The notes beneath the pieces were generated by a model. The model saw only the letters and a list, made by a program, of their open reading frames with translations, did no database searches and was not told the DNA's origin. Position numbers and translations under genes: made by a program. DNA of 64,000 nucleotides from Nageia nagi (lineage: Eukaryota; Pinophyta): contig JBITNC010000001.1 in the NCBI GenBank assembly GCA_050084985.1, positions 186,558,001-186,622,000 on the forward strand, given 5' to 3'. Shown piece after piece: positions 11,619 through 23,653 of the stretch. How positions within the stretch are numbered: the first letter of the stretch is position 1; every line of letters starts with the position of its first letter.

Positions 11619-13513
11619 CCCTCCGTTATTGATAGGGAGGTTTTGTGTTAAAATGATTTTACCTTTTTGTTATCTGGTTTATCTTATTTTTTCTAAATAC
11701 TAACTTCAAATTTTAGGTTCTATGCTTTTTTGGAACTCTATTGCAGAAACACCAACGACTGGGATCGTACGTTGGCAACTATAACCGAATGCCAACGACT
11801 ATAATAGAACGTCGGTGACTCGAAGAAAATGCCAGCGTTCACTATCTAAATGTTAGCAAATCAGAATTTAGGTCATTTTTATCTCTTTTGGCATATCTAA
11901 AAACAAAAATGTATAAAATAAATTTAAGGGTACTATTGAGTGTGATTTTTTTGCCTAGAATGCATATAGGAATGGGTAGAAAAGATTAAATGCATTATTT
12001 ATTAATTTATTTTATGTTATGTAAAATGCTATGTATTTACTTTCATGTTTTGGGTGAAGGGTACGCACACATTAATACTTCTTATCTTGTCTACTTATAC
12101 TCTCCCTTTGCGCTTCGTGCGATCTAAGGTGACCAAGAATAGACTTGATAAGAAGGAGTAATTAATTTTTCTCTTCTTTCACAATCACACTACATATACA
12201 TTAATACTTTTTATTTTGTCTACTTATGCTCTCCCTTTGCACTTCATGTGATCTAAGGTGACCAAAATAGACTTGATAAGAAGGAGTAATTAATTTTTCT
12301 TTTCTTGCACATTCACACTATCATTAATTGGTTTAATTTATCTTCACATAATGACCTCTTACTAGTAAGAGGAGGCAATTTACTACACATAATACTTCCA
12401 CCGTTGGAGGGGGTAAATGAATCACATTTAATTTGGAATGAACTTAAAGGAAATAAATCAGGTTTTTGGTAGCATAAATCATATTAAAAGGTTAATTAAT
12501 TGGATGGGTTCGAACACATTAAGTACTTTCACTTAACAAAGTATGCTCTCACTTTTGTGCTTCAAGCGATCCTAAGTGATTAGAAATAAGTTAAGTGAAA
12601 GAGGTAAAATTTATTCACATTTTATTTTGAAATTTACTTCACATTAACACTCTTGAAGAGGTTTGCCCTTACCACTCCATTGGAGGTCGAAGGGATGTGA
12701 CCCTTAGAGGAGTAATTGAATCTCACTTAATTAATTTATCTATACTTAATGGCTTTTTACTAACTCTTCTCTTACCACTCCATTGGGGGTCGAAGAGATA
12801 TGTGACTAGTAAAAAGAGGAAATTTATCACATATAAAACTTCCACAGCTAGAAGGAGTTAATGAAATTCATTAAGAGGTTGGATAATGAATCAAATTATA
12901 ATTAAAAGGAACAACAGGGTTTATTAAGGTCAAAGTCCACTTAAAATAACTTTGATTGCCTCACATTAAGATAAGTTAAGTAAATGGACATGAATGTTTG
13001 GGTGGGGAGTATGCATAAATGTATTTTGCTTATTTAAATTGCATTTCATAAGGCCTTAAAGGGATAATTGAACATTAACGAGTTGGATGTCACTACCAAC
13101 CATTAATTCTTACTTCTTTGTACCCACCGACATTACACACTTGAAGCCATAGAGCTAGTTACGCTTGGAGGTAATGACCAAGGTGACTCTCCTTTAGGTA
13201 GGAGTCAAAAAAGGAGACTCTTCTAGAACCAAGCCAAAAGCCATAGAAACTTGTGAACATTACTTAGAATTACCCAACCTACCTTGTTTAACACTTGACT
13301 AGTCAAAACAAACTAGGAAAATTAAAAAATTAAAATAAATAGCTCATATCGTTCATTTAACTTAGACATTAAAAATATGTGAAAAAATTAAAGAAGATAA
13401 CCATATCGTTAAAAGTAGGTTTTGCATATAGGCTGTTTGTGCATTAAATTATCTTCTCAAAAACATAATATAAAAGATAAAAATAAAGTTTTCTTTTATG
13501 ATGTTTGTTTAAA
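11619..13513 (+). other. Element E: untranslated leader with repeated hairpins
   Basis: About 1.9 kb without an open frame. At 11745-11875 a CpG-rich short repeat occurs several times (cores like AACGTCGGTGACT). At 12072-12290 a unit of about 129 bp is duplicated, and a diverged third copy lies at 12513-12610. Each copy holds an inverted repeat around a shared loop. Further inverted repeats are CCTCTTACTAGTAAGAGG (12355-12372) and two related hairpins at 12666-12694 and 12769-12797. The region 12340-12450 is echoed at 12805-12890, so the array grew by duplication. Confidence 0.7.
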
Positions 13514-16011
13514 ATGGTTCAAACTAGAAGTATGATCACTAAGAAAATGTGAGAACACCCATTTGAAATACAGGAAATAGATTTAGATAATATGGATTTG
13601 ATAGAGTATCCGGTTAGGAGGCCACCTCCTTTAGATGAATCAAATTCATGGGTGGTTTGTTATGAATGTAAAGATTTGGATTGGGGTTATGATCAATCTA
13701 GATTGCAAAGACAAAGTATAGAGAATCCTATTGCCAAGTCTCAAATGCAAGCATTAGATGAAGAGTTAATTGAAGCTCGTCATCATCTAGCTAACCATAG
13801 GTTCATTCCTAAAATGACTTCTAGTTTACAAGGAGACATAAAAAAATGAAATCAAAGGCATGATAACTTAGGAATTGATGAGAATAAATCTTGGGCTGAA
13901 ACCATAGCGGTACCAGAGATTGAGCCATATAAAGTTAAATATGAAATTCATTCATCTATTAGTAGATGGTTGAAAGGTTAGTTCGTTAATTCACAAAGAG
14001 GGATACCCTTTTTCTCATAAATCTCTTGAATTAGGAAAAAATGAAATATCAATACCTACAAGCAATTTATCTCAAAGAGCTCCTTCAATAAAGCAAATAG
14101 AGAAATCTTATTCCCCCAAGGGAGGATTACATAGAAGGACATCTAAGTATGAAATAGAAGAGATACCTTCCTATGAAGAACTAAAAGAATGACAACTATA
14201 TAAAACAAAAGTTGGTCAAAAACTTATAGAAATACATGCTGAGGATATTAAAAAAGCCGCGGAGATGCAATCTCTTCTAAATGAAGTTGACGAATTTATT
14301 AAAATTCAAGAATAAGAAGATAAAATAAAAGAAATGGAAGACAAACTTCTTAGGGATAAAAGGAGATTCATAGAACAAGAACAAGCAAACAAAGAAAGAA
14401 GTGAATTCTTGGAACAAGAAAAGAAAAGATGTCATAGAGAATAGGAAATTCAACTTCATTTATAAGAATTACAAATTGAAGAATTAGAAAAGGAAAAAAT
14501 TAAAAAGGAACAATATCTACGTATGGAGAAAGAAAAATAAAGATAGTGGGAAGAATATCAAAAAATAAAGAATTTGAAATCGAAAACTCCTGAAGGGAGT
14601 CAAATACAAAGATATCAAGATCATTACTTAGATAAACAAGAAGCGATGGATAAAGAGACAGCCATTTTACTACAAAAGGAGATGGATAAGGAACTAGAAC
14701 TTCAAAAATTATACGATAAACAAAAAAAAGATTCCATTAAGAGTTGGGTGGAACAAACTCAAAATCAAATAAGACAACCTGATTACAAAGGAAAAGATTT
14801 ATATAGAAGAAATATATCCCAAAAGCCTCCTAAAATCCCTATTCCGTGACATCATTCACCTCCTAAAATATTACCTCCTCCATAATCTGAGGTTCCTTCT
14901 GACTATGAGTCTCACACTTCAAGATCAATTTCGAACAAGGATCCGAATACTTGAAGACATCATAGACACACTCAAGGTCATAGAATTGATAAAGAATTAG
15001 AAGACTTTATGAAGGATTTTATGAATCGAGAAATGAATGTTCAAGGGCTTAAAAAGTTAAATTATAAGAACATTTGTAATGAGCCTATTCATCCAAGTGT
15101 TCCAAAAAAGAAATTACCACATAGGTTCAAACTTCCTAAGATAGAATCATTCAAAGAAAGAGAGGATTCAAAAGAACATCTGAGAAAATTTACATTTTCT
15201 AGTTATCTACTCATTAATGTTACGTATATTTCCTATGACACTTGCAGGCCAAGCTTTAGATTGGTATAATAACTTGCCTATGCATAGTTTATATACGTTC
15301 GAACAATTAGCTAATCAATTTCTTGAACACTTTAGAATCAACATCAAAGAAAAATATTCAATTACTGATCTTACAAGATTACAACAATTTTCCGATGAAA
15401 CTATAGAAGATTACATCTCAAGATGGCTGGCTATACTCACTAGTATGCCTTATACAATACCACAAGAAGAATTGGTTAAATTATTTAGTCAAAGTTGTCT
15501 AAGACCAATAGCTAGTGTTCTCCAAATTCAACAACTTAAAACTTTTGAAGAAGCTATTGCTCAGGCAGTAGTTATAGAAAGAGTTAAAATTCAAGATGGA
15601 GAATTAAAGCATGAAAACGCTACTAAACAACCACAAAGTAATCAAATAGCTATGATAGAGAATTCTAGTCAAGCTTCAAAAATCGAAGAAAATGTTGAAC
15701 CTAAGCCTAAAAGAAATTTTACCCCATTATCAGAACCATTATCTGAAATACTTAAAAAATTATGTGATAATGGTATGATTACATTACCTGATATAAAACC
15801 TAAAAATCCTGATGCCAAGGAGAAAAAATGGTATAGGGAGAATGAATTTTGTGCCTATCATAGACAAAAAGGACATAAGACAAATAGATGTCGAACTTTA
15901 CAGCATAAAATTCAAGACTTGATAGATAATCAAAAAATAGATGTGGATAATCCTATTGTGCCTTCGAATCAAAATTTAGGGATATATCAAAATCCCTTAC
16001 CTTCACATTAG
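13514..16011 (+). pseudogene. gag: Element E: gag
   Basis: Gag begins at the first ATG after the leader (MVQTRSM), in frame with the intact piece 13592-13849. An early TGA follows at 13550. The middle is rich in Lys and Glu and coiled-coil-like (14200-14850). The conserved gag core starts near 15120 (LPHRFKLPKIESF), then shifts frame near 15210 into 15217-16011 with FPMTLAGQALDWY, the signature of Ty3 gag. A zinc knuckle with spacing C-X2-H-X4-H-X4-C lies near 15850-15892 (CAYHRQKGHKTNRC). At least two frameshifts and many stops break it. The intact protein would have formed virus-like particles and bound RNA. Confidence 0.88.
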
Positions 16012-17270
16012 GCTAACAATGTGGCGATTATCCCAAACCAAATGAACTATACATGCAATGATAAGGATATGCCATTTATAGGGACTGTAGATGATTCAAT
16101 ACACATGATTGGTATAGCTACAAGAGCATAATAATATTAGGATAAACAAGATAACCCACAAAAAATCAATTGATATCAAATCCAATTAATATACAACCTA
16201 TACCTCCTCCACAACAACCTAAAGTTTCGATAAAAGGAGCTCTTCAATGATAATTAAAAATGTCTCTGATTAAGATGACCTTATTTGAGTTATTACAACA
16301 ATCTGGGAGTTATAGGGAAGCTATGAATCAAATTCTACAAGAAATTCAAGTGGATATTAGTAACCCTAACAATTTTATTTCAATAGTTGAAAGTTTGAAG
16401 ATATCTCAACAACCTAGTATCACCTTCTATGAACAAGAAAAATTAAAAAATGATGGACAAGGTGGACTTGATCCACCTTTACATATAATGGGTAAAGTAG
16501 ATGGAAAATTGTTTAAAAGAATCCTGATAGATGAAGGTTCAACTATAAATATAATTTTAGAGGTTGCATATAAAAATTTGAATTTATCAGATTCGCTTAT
16601 CTTAGCTCTTTCTTTACAAATTAGGGCATTTAATGATGCATATAATAATTGAAGGAAATATTATACAATACAACGTTCTTTTAGGATGTCCATGGATTAG
16701 AGAAATGCAATGTGTTCCATCAACTTACCATGGATGTTTAAAATACATCTGCAAAGATAAAGTTCATTGTGTATTCAAAGATCCAGATTCTTATTCACAT
16801 TGTAACTTAATTTTCGATCCAAATAAAGTGACCTTACCATCTCCTAACTTATCAACTATATTAATGAACAAAAATGCGAATCAATCTGAAGTCAAAAAAA
16901 GGAAAAGGTGATATAGTTATACAAGATAAAGATACTTGGGAAAAGGTTGCTAAAGCTTTGGATGAAAAGTATGGAGCTTCTTCATCAAAACAAGTAAACA
17001 CCACTTCTAATAATGACTCATCCAATGCATATCCAATCAAAGTTAAATTAACGGATTTAGGGATGGGAGAATATGACGTAGATGATGTGGTATTTAATAT
17101 ACCTTCATCCCAAGAAGTGGGTAAAGTATCAGAATCACCTAGTGTGATTGGACAAATAGTACCTTTTGGAGAAGTATCTAATCAGACAATGTTTATTTAT
17201 GCAGGGATAGTAGATCCTATGTCAAAATACCCAATCAAACGTATGAAGGAAATTTCGATAATGATATGAA
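16012..17270 (+). pseudogene. pro: Element E: aspartic protease region
   Basis: Frames 16260-16652 and 16633-16911 carry a retroviral-type aspartic protease fold. The segment LFKRILIDEGSTINII holds the active-site equivalent as DEG, where the family usually has D-S/T/G-G. The other half includes YNVLLGCPWIREM, the flap and second-strand region. Compared with element F, E lacks about 68 bp after 16638, between the strands LQIRAFNDA and IIEGNII. E also has one extra A near 16893, so the reading frame shifts twice. The enzyme would have matured the gag-pol polyprotein. Confidence 0.82.
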
Positions 17271-18120
17271 ATATTTATCGCCATGTTCAAAAACATTTTT
17301 CTTAAACTATTTTAACAAATGTAATTGGCAAGGATGAGGATTGGGTAGATATGAACAGGGTCCATGTGAAATAATTGAGTTACAATATCAAGATCCCACT
17401 GATAAAAGGGGATTAGGTTATCAAAATAATTATAAAAATCTAGAAAATTCAGGAGAAGAGAATTTGGATTATAATGAAGAAATTTTAGAGAAAGAATCCA
17501 TAGTACAAGAAAGTATTGATATAAGAGAAGAACAGTTAAGTGAAATGGATGTCTTAGAGGATGTTGAAGCACTGTTCATAAATAATATTGAGCCACCCTG
17601 GAATCATTCATGCTCACCAAGTGATATACAAGAATAAATAAATAAAAATGCCAAATCATCAATCAGTCCATATTTCGTTATACCATCGATAAATATGGTT
17701 ACAATAAAAGAGAACGATGTTGAAGATCAAAATAATGAACAAATGGATGAAGTTAAAGAAAATCAAAACCTAATCAAAATAATAGCTGATACTCCTACAG
17801 ATGGAGTAATTGCCAATTTCTCTCTTATATCATCCAATCCTTCGGTACATGAATTCAAAAACATAGATCACATATTTGGTTCCTATGAAAATCAAGTATG
17901 CACGAATGAACAAATTCAAGAATATGATGAAGAGTATAGTGTTAATGATAATGGTTGGATACCGGTACCGAATCAATTAGAAGAAGGGTCACATATGCTT
18001 ACTGAAAAGGTCTTAGAAATAAATATCAGTAATGATCCTCAAAATCCTAAAATAATTCAATTAGGAGAAAACCTCATGGAAGATGAGCAAGAAGAAATTA
18101 TAACCTTATTAAAAGAATGA
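17271..18120 (+). pseudogene. Element E: linker with G-patch-like motif
   Basis: Between protease and RT, the peptide at 17338-17425 contains GLGRYEQG and later RGLGYQ. This glycine-rich pattern resembles the G-patch-like motifs found between protease and RT in some Ty3/gypsy elements. Downstream comes an acidic, probably disordered linker (17440-18120; intact pieces 17341-17637 and 17695-18120). The homologous part of F at 61860-62740 is more than nine-tenths identical by eye. A TGA at 18118 stands where F has CAA. Confidence 0.65.
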
Positions 18121-19439
18121 GAAAAGGTATTTGCATGGTCATATGCAGACATGCTTGGAATAGATCCCAAGTTAGTAGTACATAATTTAGCCTTAAGCCT
18201 GATGCTAAATCGGTTAAACAGAAATTACGTAAGATGCATCCTACTATAGCATTAATGGTAAAAGAAGAACTTCAGAAATTGTTAGAAGCCAAATTCATGC
18301 AACCTATAGACTACTTAGATTGGATATCCAATATGGTACCTATGAAAAAACTGAGTGGAAAAATATGAATATGCACAGATTTTCAGGATCTTAACAAAGC
18401 TTGTCCTAAGGATGACTTCCCTCTACCTAACATTGATAGTTTGGTAGATTCAATAGCAGGACATGATATGTTATCATTAATGGATGGGTTTTTTGGTTAT
18501 AATCAAATAAAAATAGCTCCTGAAGATCAACATAAAACAACTTTTATAACTCCTTGGGGTATCTTTTGTTATAAAGTTATGCCTTTCGGATTAAAAAATG
18601 TTGGTGCAACTTATCAAAGGGCTATGACTTACATATTCCATGACTATATGCACGACATAGTAGAAGATTATGTCAATGATTTGTTGGTTAGATCTAAACA
18701 TCGAGTAGATCATGGAAAAGACCTAATTAAAGTCTTGGATAGATTATTAGAACATAAAGTAAGATTAAATCCAAAAAAGTGTGTTTTTGATGTAACCTCA
18801 GGAAAATTATTAGGATTCATTGTGTCTCGATGAGGAATTGAAATAGATCCTACTAAAGTGAAGGTAGTAGTAGATATGCCACCTCCTACAAATCTAAAAC
18901 AATTACAAAGTTTACAGGGTAAGTTAGAAGCCATCAAAAGGTTTATAGCTCAGCTTTCTGATAAATGTAAACCATTTATGAAACTATTAAGAAAGGGAGT
19001 AGAATATCATTGGGGCAAAGAGCAATAAGACGCATTCGATGAAATTAAAAGATATTTGTTATCCCCTCCTATCTTAAGTCCACCAAGAAAAGATATACCC
19101 TTCTTGTTATATATTTCTGCTACTAAAACTACCTTAGGAACAATGCTTGCTCAGAAGAATGAATACAATAAAGAGCAAGCTATATATTATTTGAGTAGAA
19201 CACTGGTAAGCTATGAGATTAAGTACATATACTTGGAAAAATTATGTCTTGCTATCATTTTTGCTACTAAAAAACTTCGACATTATATGCGTAATCATAC
19301 AACGTACATCATCTCTAAAGTGGATCCGTTGAAATATATGATGAATAAAACTTATGAAAATTCAAGAACTGCAAAGTGGATAATGCATTTAACTAAATTT
19401 GATTTACATTTTATTGGACAAAAATCAATAAAAGGATAA
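18121..19439 (+). pseudogene. pol: Element E: reverse transcriptase and RNase H
   Basis: RT blocks are in order: ICTDFQDLNKACPKDDFPLP near 18365-18425, LMDGFFGYNQI at 18478-18510 with its catalytic Asp, PFGLKNVGATYQRAM, and the active-site loop at 18668-18680 reading YVND rather than YVDD. Connection and RNase H follow (DAFDEIKRYL near 19030, then ISATKTTLGTMLAQ and YYLSRTL). A 1-nt deletion near 18195 relative to F shifts the frame. Stops occur at 18366, 18831 and 19026. The Asp-to-Asn change in the loop should abolish polymerisation (family knowledge), and F carries the same change. Confidence 0.9.
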
Positions 19440-20198
19440 GTAATTGCTGATTATCTCATTGATGCTCCATTACAAGATGATAAACCCCTTGTCATTGAAT
19501 TACCTAATGATGGGGTATTTCAACTAGATGAAATTGAAATACCTGTAGAACCTGAAGATGAGGGGGATATGACAATACACTTTGATGGTTCTCGATGTGA
19601 ACAAGGTGGTGGAGCAGGTGTCGTATTTATAACACCACAAGGGATCCCTATACCATATTCATTTAAATTAAAATTTCCTTGTACTAATAATAATGTGGAA
19701 TACAAAGCTTTGATATTAGCATTAAAAACTACTATTAAATTAAAACTTAAAAGAATTAAGATTATTGGAGATTCTTTACTCATCATCAATCAAGTGAAAG
19801 GAATCTATCAATGTAAAGAACCTTTACTTCAAAAGTATAAAGCGTTAGTTGAGGAATTATTAAAATTCTTTGACCAATTTAGTATAGAAGCAGCATCAAG
19901 ATCATCTAATAGATTTACAGATGCTATGGCTTCTATTGAATCTCTTATCCCAAAAGATCCTAAAAAATCTTCGATTCAAGTTGAAATAATTCAATTGTCT
20001 CAATCATCATTACAACAAGAAGACGAAGAAAAAGATGTATTAAATATTGATGTAACTGATAAAGATAATTGGTACAAGGAATTGATGGATTTTTTAAAAT
20101 TTGGAACTCTTCCCGCAAACCTTAATAAATCATCACAACGAGCATATAAAATCAAAGCAACTAAATATTGTTTGATAGGTGATATCTTGCATCGATGA
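19440..20198 (+). pseudogene. Element E: second, archaeal-type RNase H
   Basis: The frame 19569-20198 encodes a separate RNase H fold: IHFDGSRCEQGGGAGVVF carries the first Asp, NNVEYKALILAL the Glu, and IIGDSLLIINQVKG the next Asp. This extra domain between the normal RNase H and the integrase is the hallmark of the Tat lineage. The three acidic residues visible here are intact. A TAA at 19437-19439 separates it from the upstream RNase H, and a TGA at 20196 closes the intact stretch. Confidence 0.87.
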
Positions 20199-21330
20199 AA
20201 TTTCAACGGTATTCTACTCAGATATCTTAAATGTAATGATATTAAAAGGGCTATATCCTCCACTCATGATGGAACATGTGGAGGACATTTTAACTATGTT
20301 GTGATTGTAAAATGATTAATTCGAATGGGGTATTATTGGCCTACTATGGAAAAGGATTATTGTGAATATGTTAAAAAGTGTTTTAAATGTCAATAATATG
20401 CACATTTATTCTCACAACCATCTCAAGAACTACACCCTACATAATCACTTTGGCCATTCTCTAAATGGGCCTTAGATTTAATAGGACAAATTATGACTAC
20501 ATCTTCTGGTGGACACAAGTTCATCATTACAGCAACTAAATATTTTACTAAATGGGTAGAGGCTATTCCCTTGACTTCCACCACTGGTGCACGAATTGCT
20601 GAATTTATAGAAAACTATATTATATGTAGATTCGACGTACCAAATCAATTAATTATGGATAATGGAAAGAATTTTAAAAATAAGGATATAAAACATATGT
20701 GTGACAAGTATAAAATTAAACAAAGTTTTTTCACTCCATATTATCCACAAGGCAATGGACAGGCAAAGGCTACTAATAAAACTATTCGAAACATCTTAGC
20801 AAAAATGGTAAATGATTCTCATAGAGATTGGCATATACAAATACCAAAATCTTTATGGGCTTATCGTACCAATGTACGCACTCCCATTGGGGAAACACCA
20901 TTCTCTTTAGTATATGGAATAGAAGCCATCCTACCCATAGAACTTGAGATACCATCCGTTAGAGTAAATCTAAGTGAGCAAAATTCTGACAAAGAAGTAA
21001 GACAGACTCGCTTAGATCAGTTATTGCTTTTAGATGAAAAATGCATTAATGCTTTGGAATATATGTGTGTTTATTAGAAGAGGATAAAACGAGCTTTTGA
21101 TAAAAGGGCTTTAATTCGTGAGTTCAAAATAGGTGATTTAGTTTTAAAAGAAAATAAACAAACTTCATGAATAGAATGACAGCTTAGAGATAAGTTTGCT
21201 CCGAATTGGTTAGGACCATATATCATTAAGAAAAAATTCAATAGAGGAACTTATCATCTATCAGACTTAGAAGGAAATGAAGAGTGTGAACCTATAAATA
21301 TCATGCATCTTCGACCCTTCCATACATAAA
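20199..21330 (+). pseudogene. int: Element E: integrase
   Basis: The N-terminal zinc-binding region lies around 20255-20395 (GYYWPTMEKDYCEYVKKCFKC) and the catalytic core follows in the same frame. WALDLIGQ near 20470 gives the first Asp, LIMDNGKNF near 20655 the second. The third position, in PQGNGQAKATNKT near 20770, is Lys instead of the expected Glu, so this copy could not catalyse integration. The C-terminal part (KIGDLVLKE..., then LGPYIIKKKF near 21210) ends with MHLRPFHT at about 21328. Stops occur at 20313, 20394 and 20442. Confidence 0.9.
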
Positions 21331-21435
21331 AAAAAAGAGTGTACATTAGTTTTCTTTCATTTTATTTTACTGTTAAAATAATAAATAAATAAAAGTATTA
21401 ATATTTGTCAAGTGTTAATGATTAAAATAGAAAGG

Positions 21436-22653
21436 ATGAATCCGGCAAAGGAATCTGCTGAAGGTAGCTTTGTGCAACCATAAGTATGATTTCCATCGCC
21501 TAGATACCCAGGTGATTTCGCATTAACACATTTAAAATATAAATTTGATTTGAATCTCTTAAACTATTTACGATTGACTATTGATGAGCAATATGAAAGA
21601 ACATATCAAATGTTTTATGGTAGGGAAGTCACTTTTTGTGGATATGAAGCCTGCATTAATTTAGGCCCACAAATCTATTTTGCCCATATGGAATGAATAT
21701 CACAAGAAATAATAGCTTTTTGTCTACAATGGCCTTACGGGATGCCGAGAATCCTCATAAGGTGTCGATTAACAGAGCCTTCACTCCTTTTAGCTAGGAT
21801 GAAATGCGTTAAACAATTAACTAAAAACCTAGAATGGATGGATGAGCTTTTACCTTATTTACCTCATAAAAAGGTAATTTATGACTTTTCAAATGCTTTT
21901 GTGGCTTTCCCTCCTAGAATGTCACAACAATACTCTAGGCAAATTCATAGATTCTCTTGCATGCAAATGTGACACATAATTCAGAAATGAAAGTTGGAAG
22001 AAAGGCAAGCTTGTTGTATTGCCGAACTTACAATGATAAATCAAATAAGGGTTAGAAATGAGATCATCAAAAAATTATCAAAAGGACATAGAGTACGGAA
22101 TAATGGGAATTATCTTCTTGGATTCGATAGTAGGTATGACAAAGATCTTGTTATGAAAGTTATTCATAATGTCCCTACTCTTTTGTATTCAAACATCTTT
22201 TCCATGCCTATTGAAATTCAACAAAAATTGGCCTTGATGTTATATGATGCATGCGAATCTTACGGTTGGGATGTCAAAATAAATGGATCTCAAGTTATTG
22301 TTTGTATCGATGCATTTGAACTATGGTGTTCTCCCAATTCAGAATATGACTTGATGATATATTTCTATCTCCTGTGGCCTACAGAAAAGCCTAAAATAAT
22401 AGTTGATTGTACTCACAATCTGACTTTAAAATATAGAGAACGAATCATCTTAATCACACAAACTGTGACATTCGAACACTTAGATTATTATGTTCTGGAG
22501 ATTTATCATAATCAAGTGGTATTGGATTTTAGTTTTTTATTTAGTTCAACACATTACTTATATAATCTTGATGCAGTTCAAACTCGATTTGAATGCATCA
22601 TGAATAGATTCCCTAGAAAAAATTATAAAATCCTAAAAATTAAAAAATTATGA
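21436..22653 (+). pseudogene. Element E: sense extra ORF after integrase (about 405 codons)
   Basis: A single frame from ATG 21436 (MNPAKESAEGSF) runs to the TGA at 22651 with only five internal stops (TAA 21481, TGA 21487, 21694, 21970, 21988) and no frameshift. All five are one or two transitions from Gln, Arg or Trp codons. Segments include YPGDFALTHLKYKFDL, an Arg/Leu-rich middle, and a C-terminal half of 219 residues with many aromatic residues. I recognise no domain. It starts about 105 bp after the integrase end, on the same strand. The low stop count, similar to pol, suggests it was coding when E was active. Confidence 0.65.
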
Positions 22654-23188
22654 AACCCTAAAAAATTGAAAACTATAAAACACATAAAAAATTATAAAAT
22701 TATAAAATTTACCTAGATGGAAACATCTAGAGGTTACTTGGCAATTGGGTGCCCTGCCCTCGTATGATGTAAATGTATGTTGCATGTCATTGTAAAAGTG
22801 TTTATCCAGTAAATGTGTAACATGTGAAAAGGTCATTTTAGAATAATTTTCTTGTTATCACTACATTCACTTTGTCTTTTCTTTTATAAAGAAATGATAT
22901 ACCATAGATGATAGAAAAACATAAATTTTGTGTTTGAAAGAAAATGCATAAACTCCAAACACTTACAACATTAAAAATTTCGAAGAGAATTTGAATGAAA
23001 TTATTCTAAGAGATATTGAGAGTGAAATTTATGTGTCTATCCTATTATTCACTCCATCTCGAACCCAAGAATCATTTGATAAAAAAAAAAGAAGAGATGA
23101 CAAAAAAAAAAGAAGAAGAAGAAGAAGAAGAGATGACAAAAAAAAAGAGAGAGAATTGCTACAATGATTCTTGGGTGATTACAATATC

Positions 23189-23291
23189 CTCTACCGGGGC
23201 TATGGACACCTGACTAGCAGTAGAGCAAGGTTGTAGCAGGATCGAGGGGTTAATCCTCATCGGGGCTATGGATGCCTATCTGGCAATGAGG
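23189..23291. repeat. Two covarying 6-bp hairpins with a conserved loop
   Basis: Hairpin 1 has arms CTCTAC (23189-23194) and GTAGAG (23220-23225). Hairpin 2 has arms CCTCAT (23255-23260) and ATGAGG (23286-23291). Both loops are 25 nt and nearly identical (CGGGGCTATGGA...GGCA or AGCA). Four of six base pairs differ between the two, yet every pair stays Watson-Crick. That is what selection on a folded RNA would leave, though the strand and function are unknown. Confidence 0.6.
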
Positions 23292-23653
23292 CATACCTTA
23301 CAAGTGGCGATATGTCCATTTTGGTTAGCGACCTTCTTTCCTATGGACCTCTATACGTTTCATATGGATAGACTAGCTTATTAATGTCTCTAAGATATTT
23401 CATCTCAAATGATCTAAGAAGGGAAATGAATCTCACTGTACACACTGGAGTTTATAGATTCTTTTATCAACATATAACAATATTGTTTGATATCATCTTA
23501 GGTTATTAGTTCTTGAAATAAAGAATGATAAGGTAGATGTTATAATAACTTGGTAGTTAATCTAAAATCACCTAATCTTTTGTCATAATTTGTATTTTGT
23601 TTATGTTTAGAACCATTTGTATCATTTTGTTAAACTCATTCCTTTCGAGAATA

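Noticed and set aside
17312-17572. Minus-strand ORF of 86 codons
   Set aside because: It is the shadow of the acidic linker of E on the plus strand.
23016-23213. Glu/Lys-rich ORF of 65 codons
   Set aside because: It is produced by a purine-rich microsatellite.
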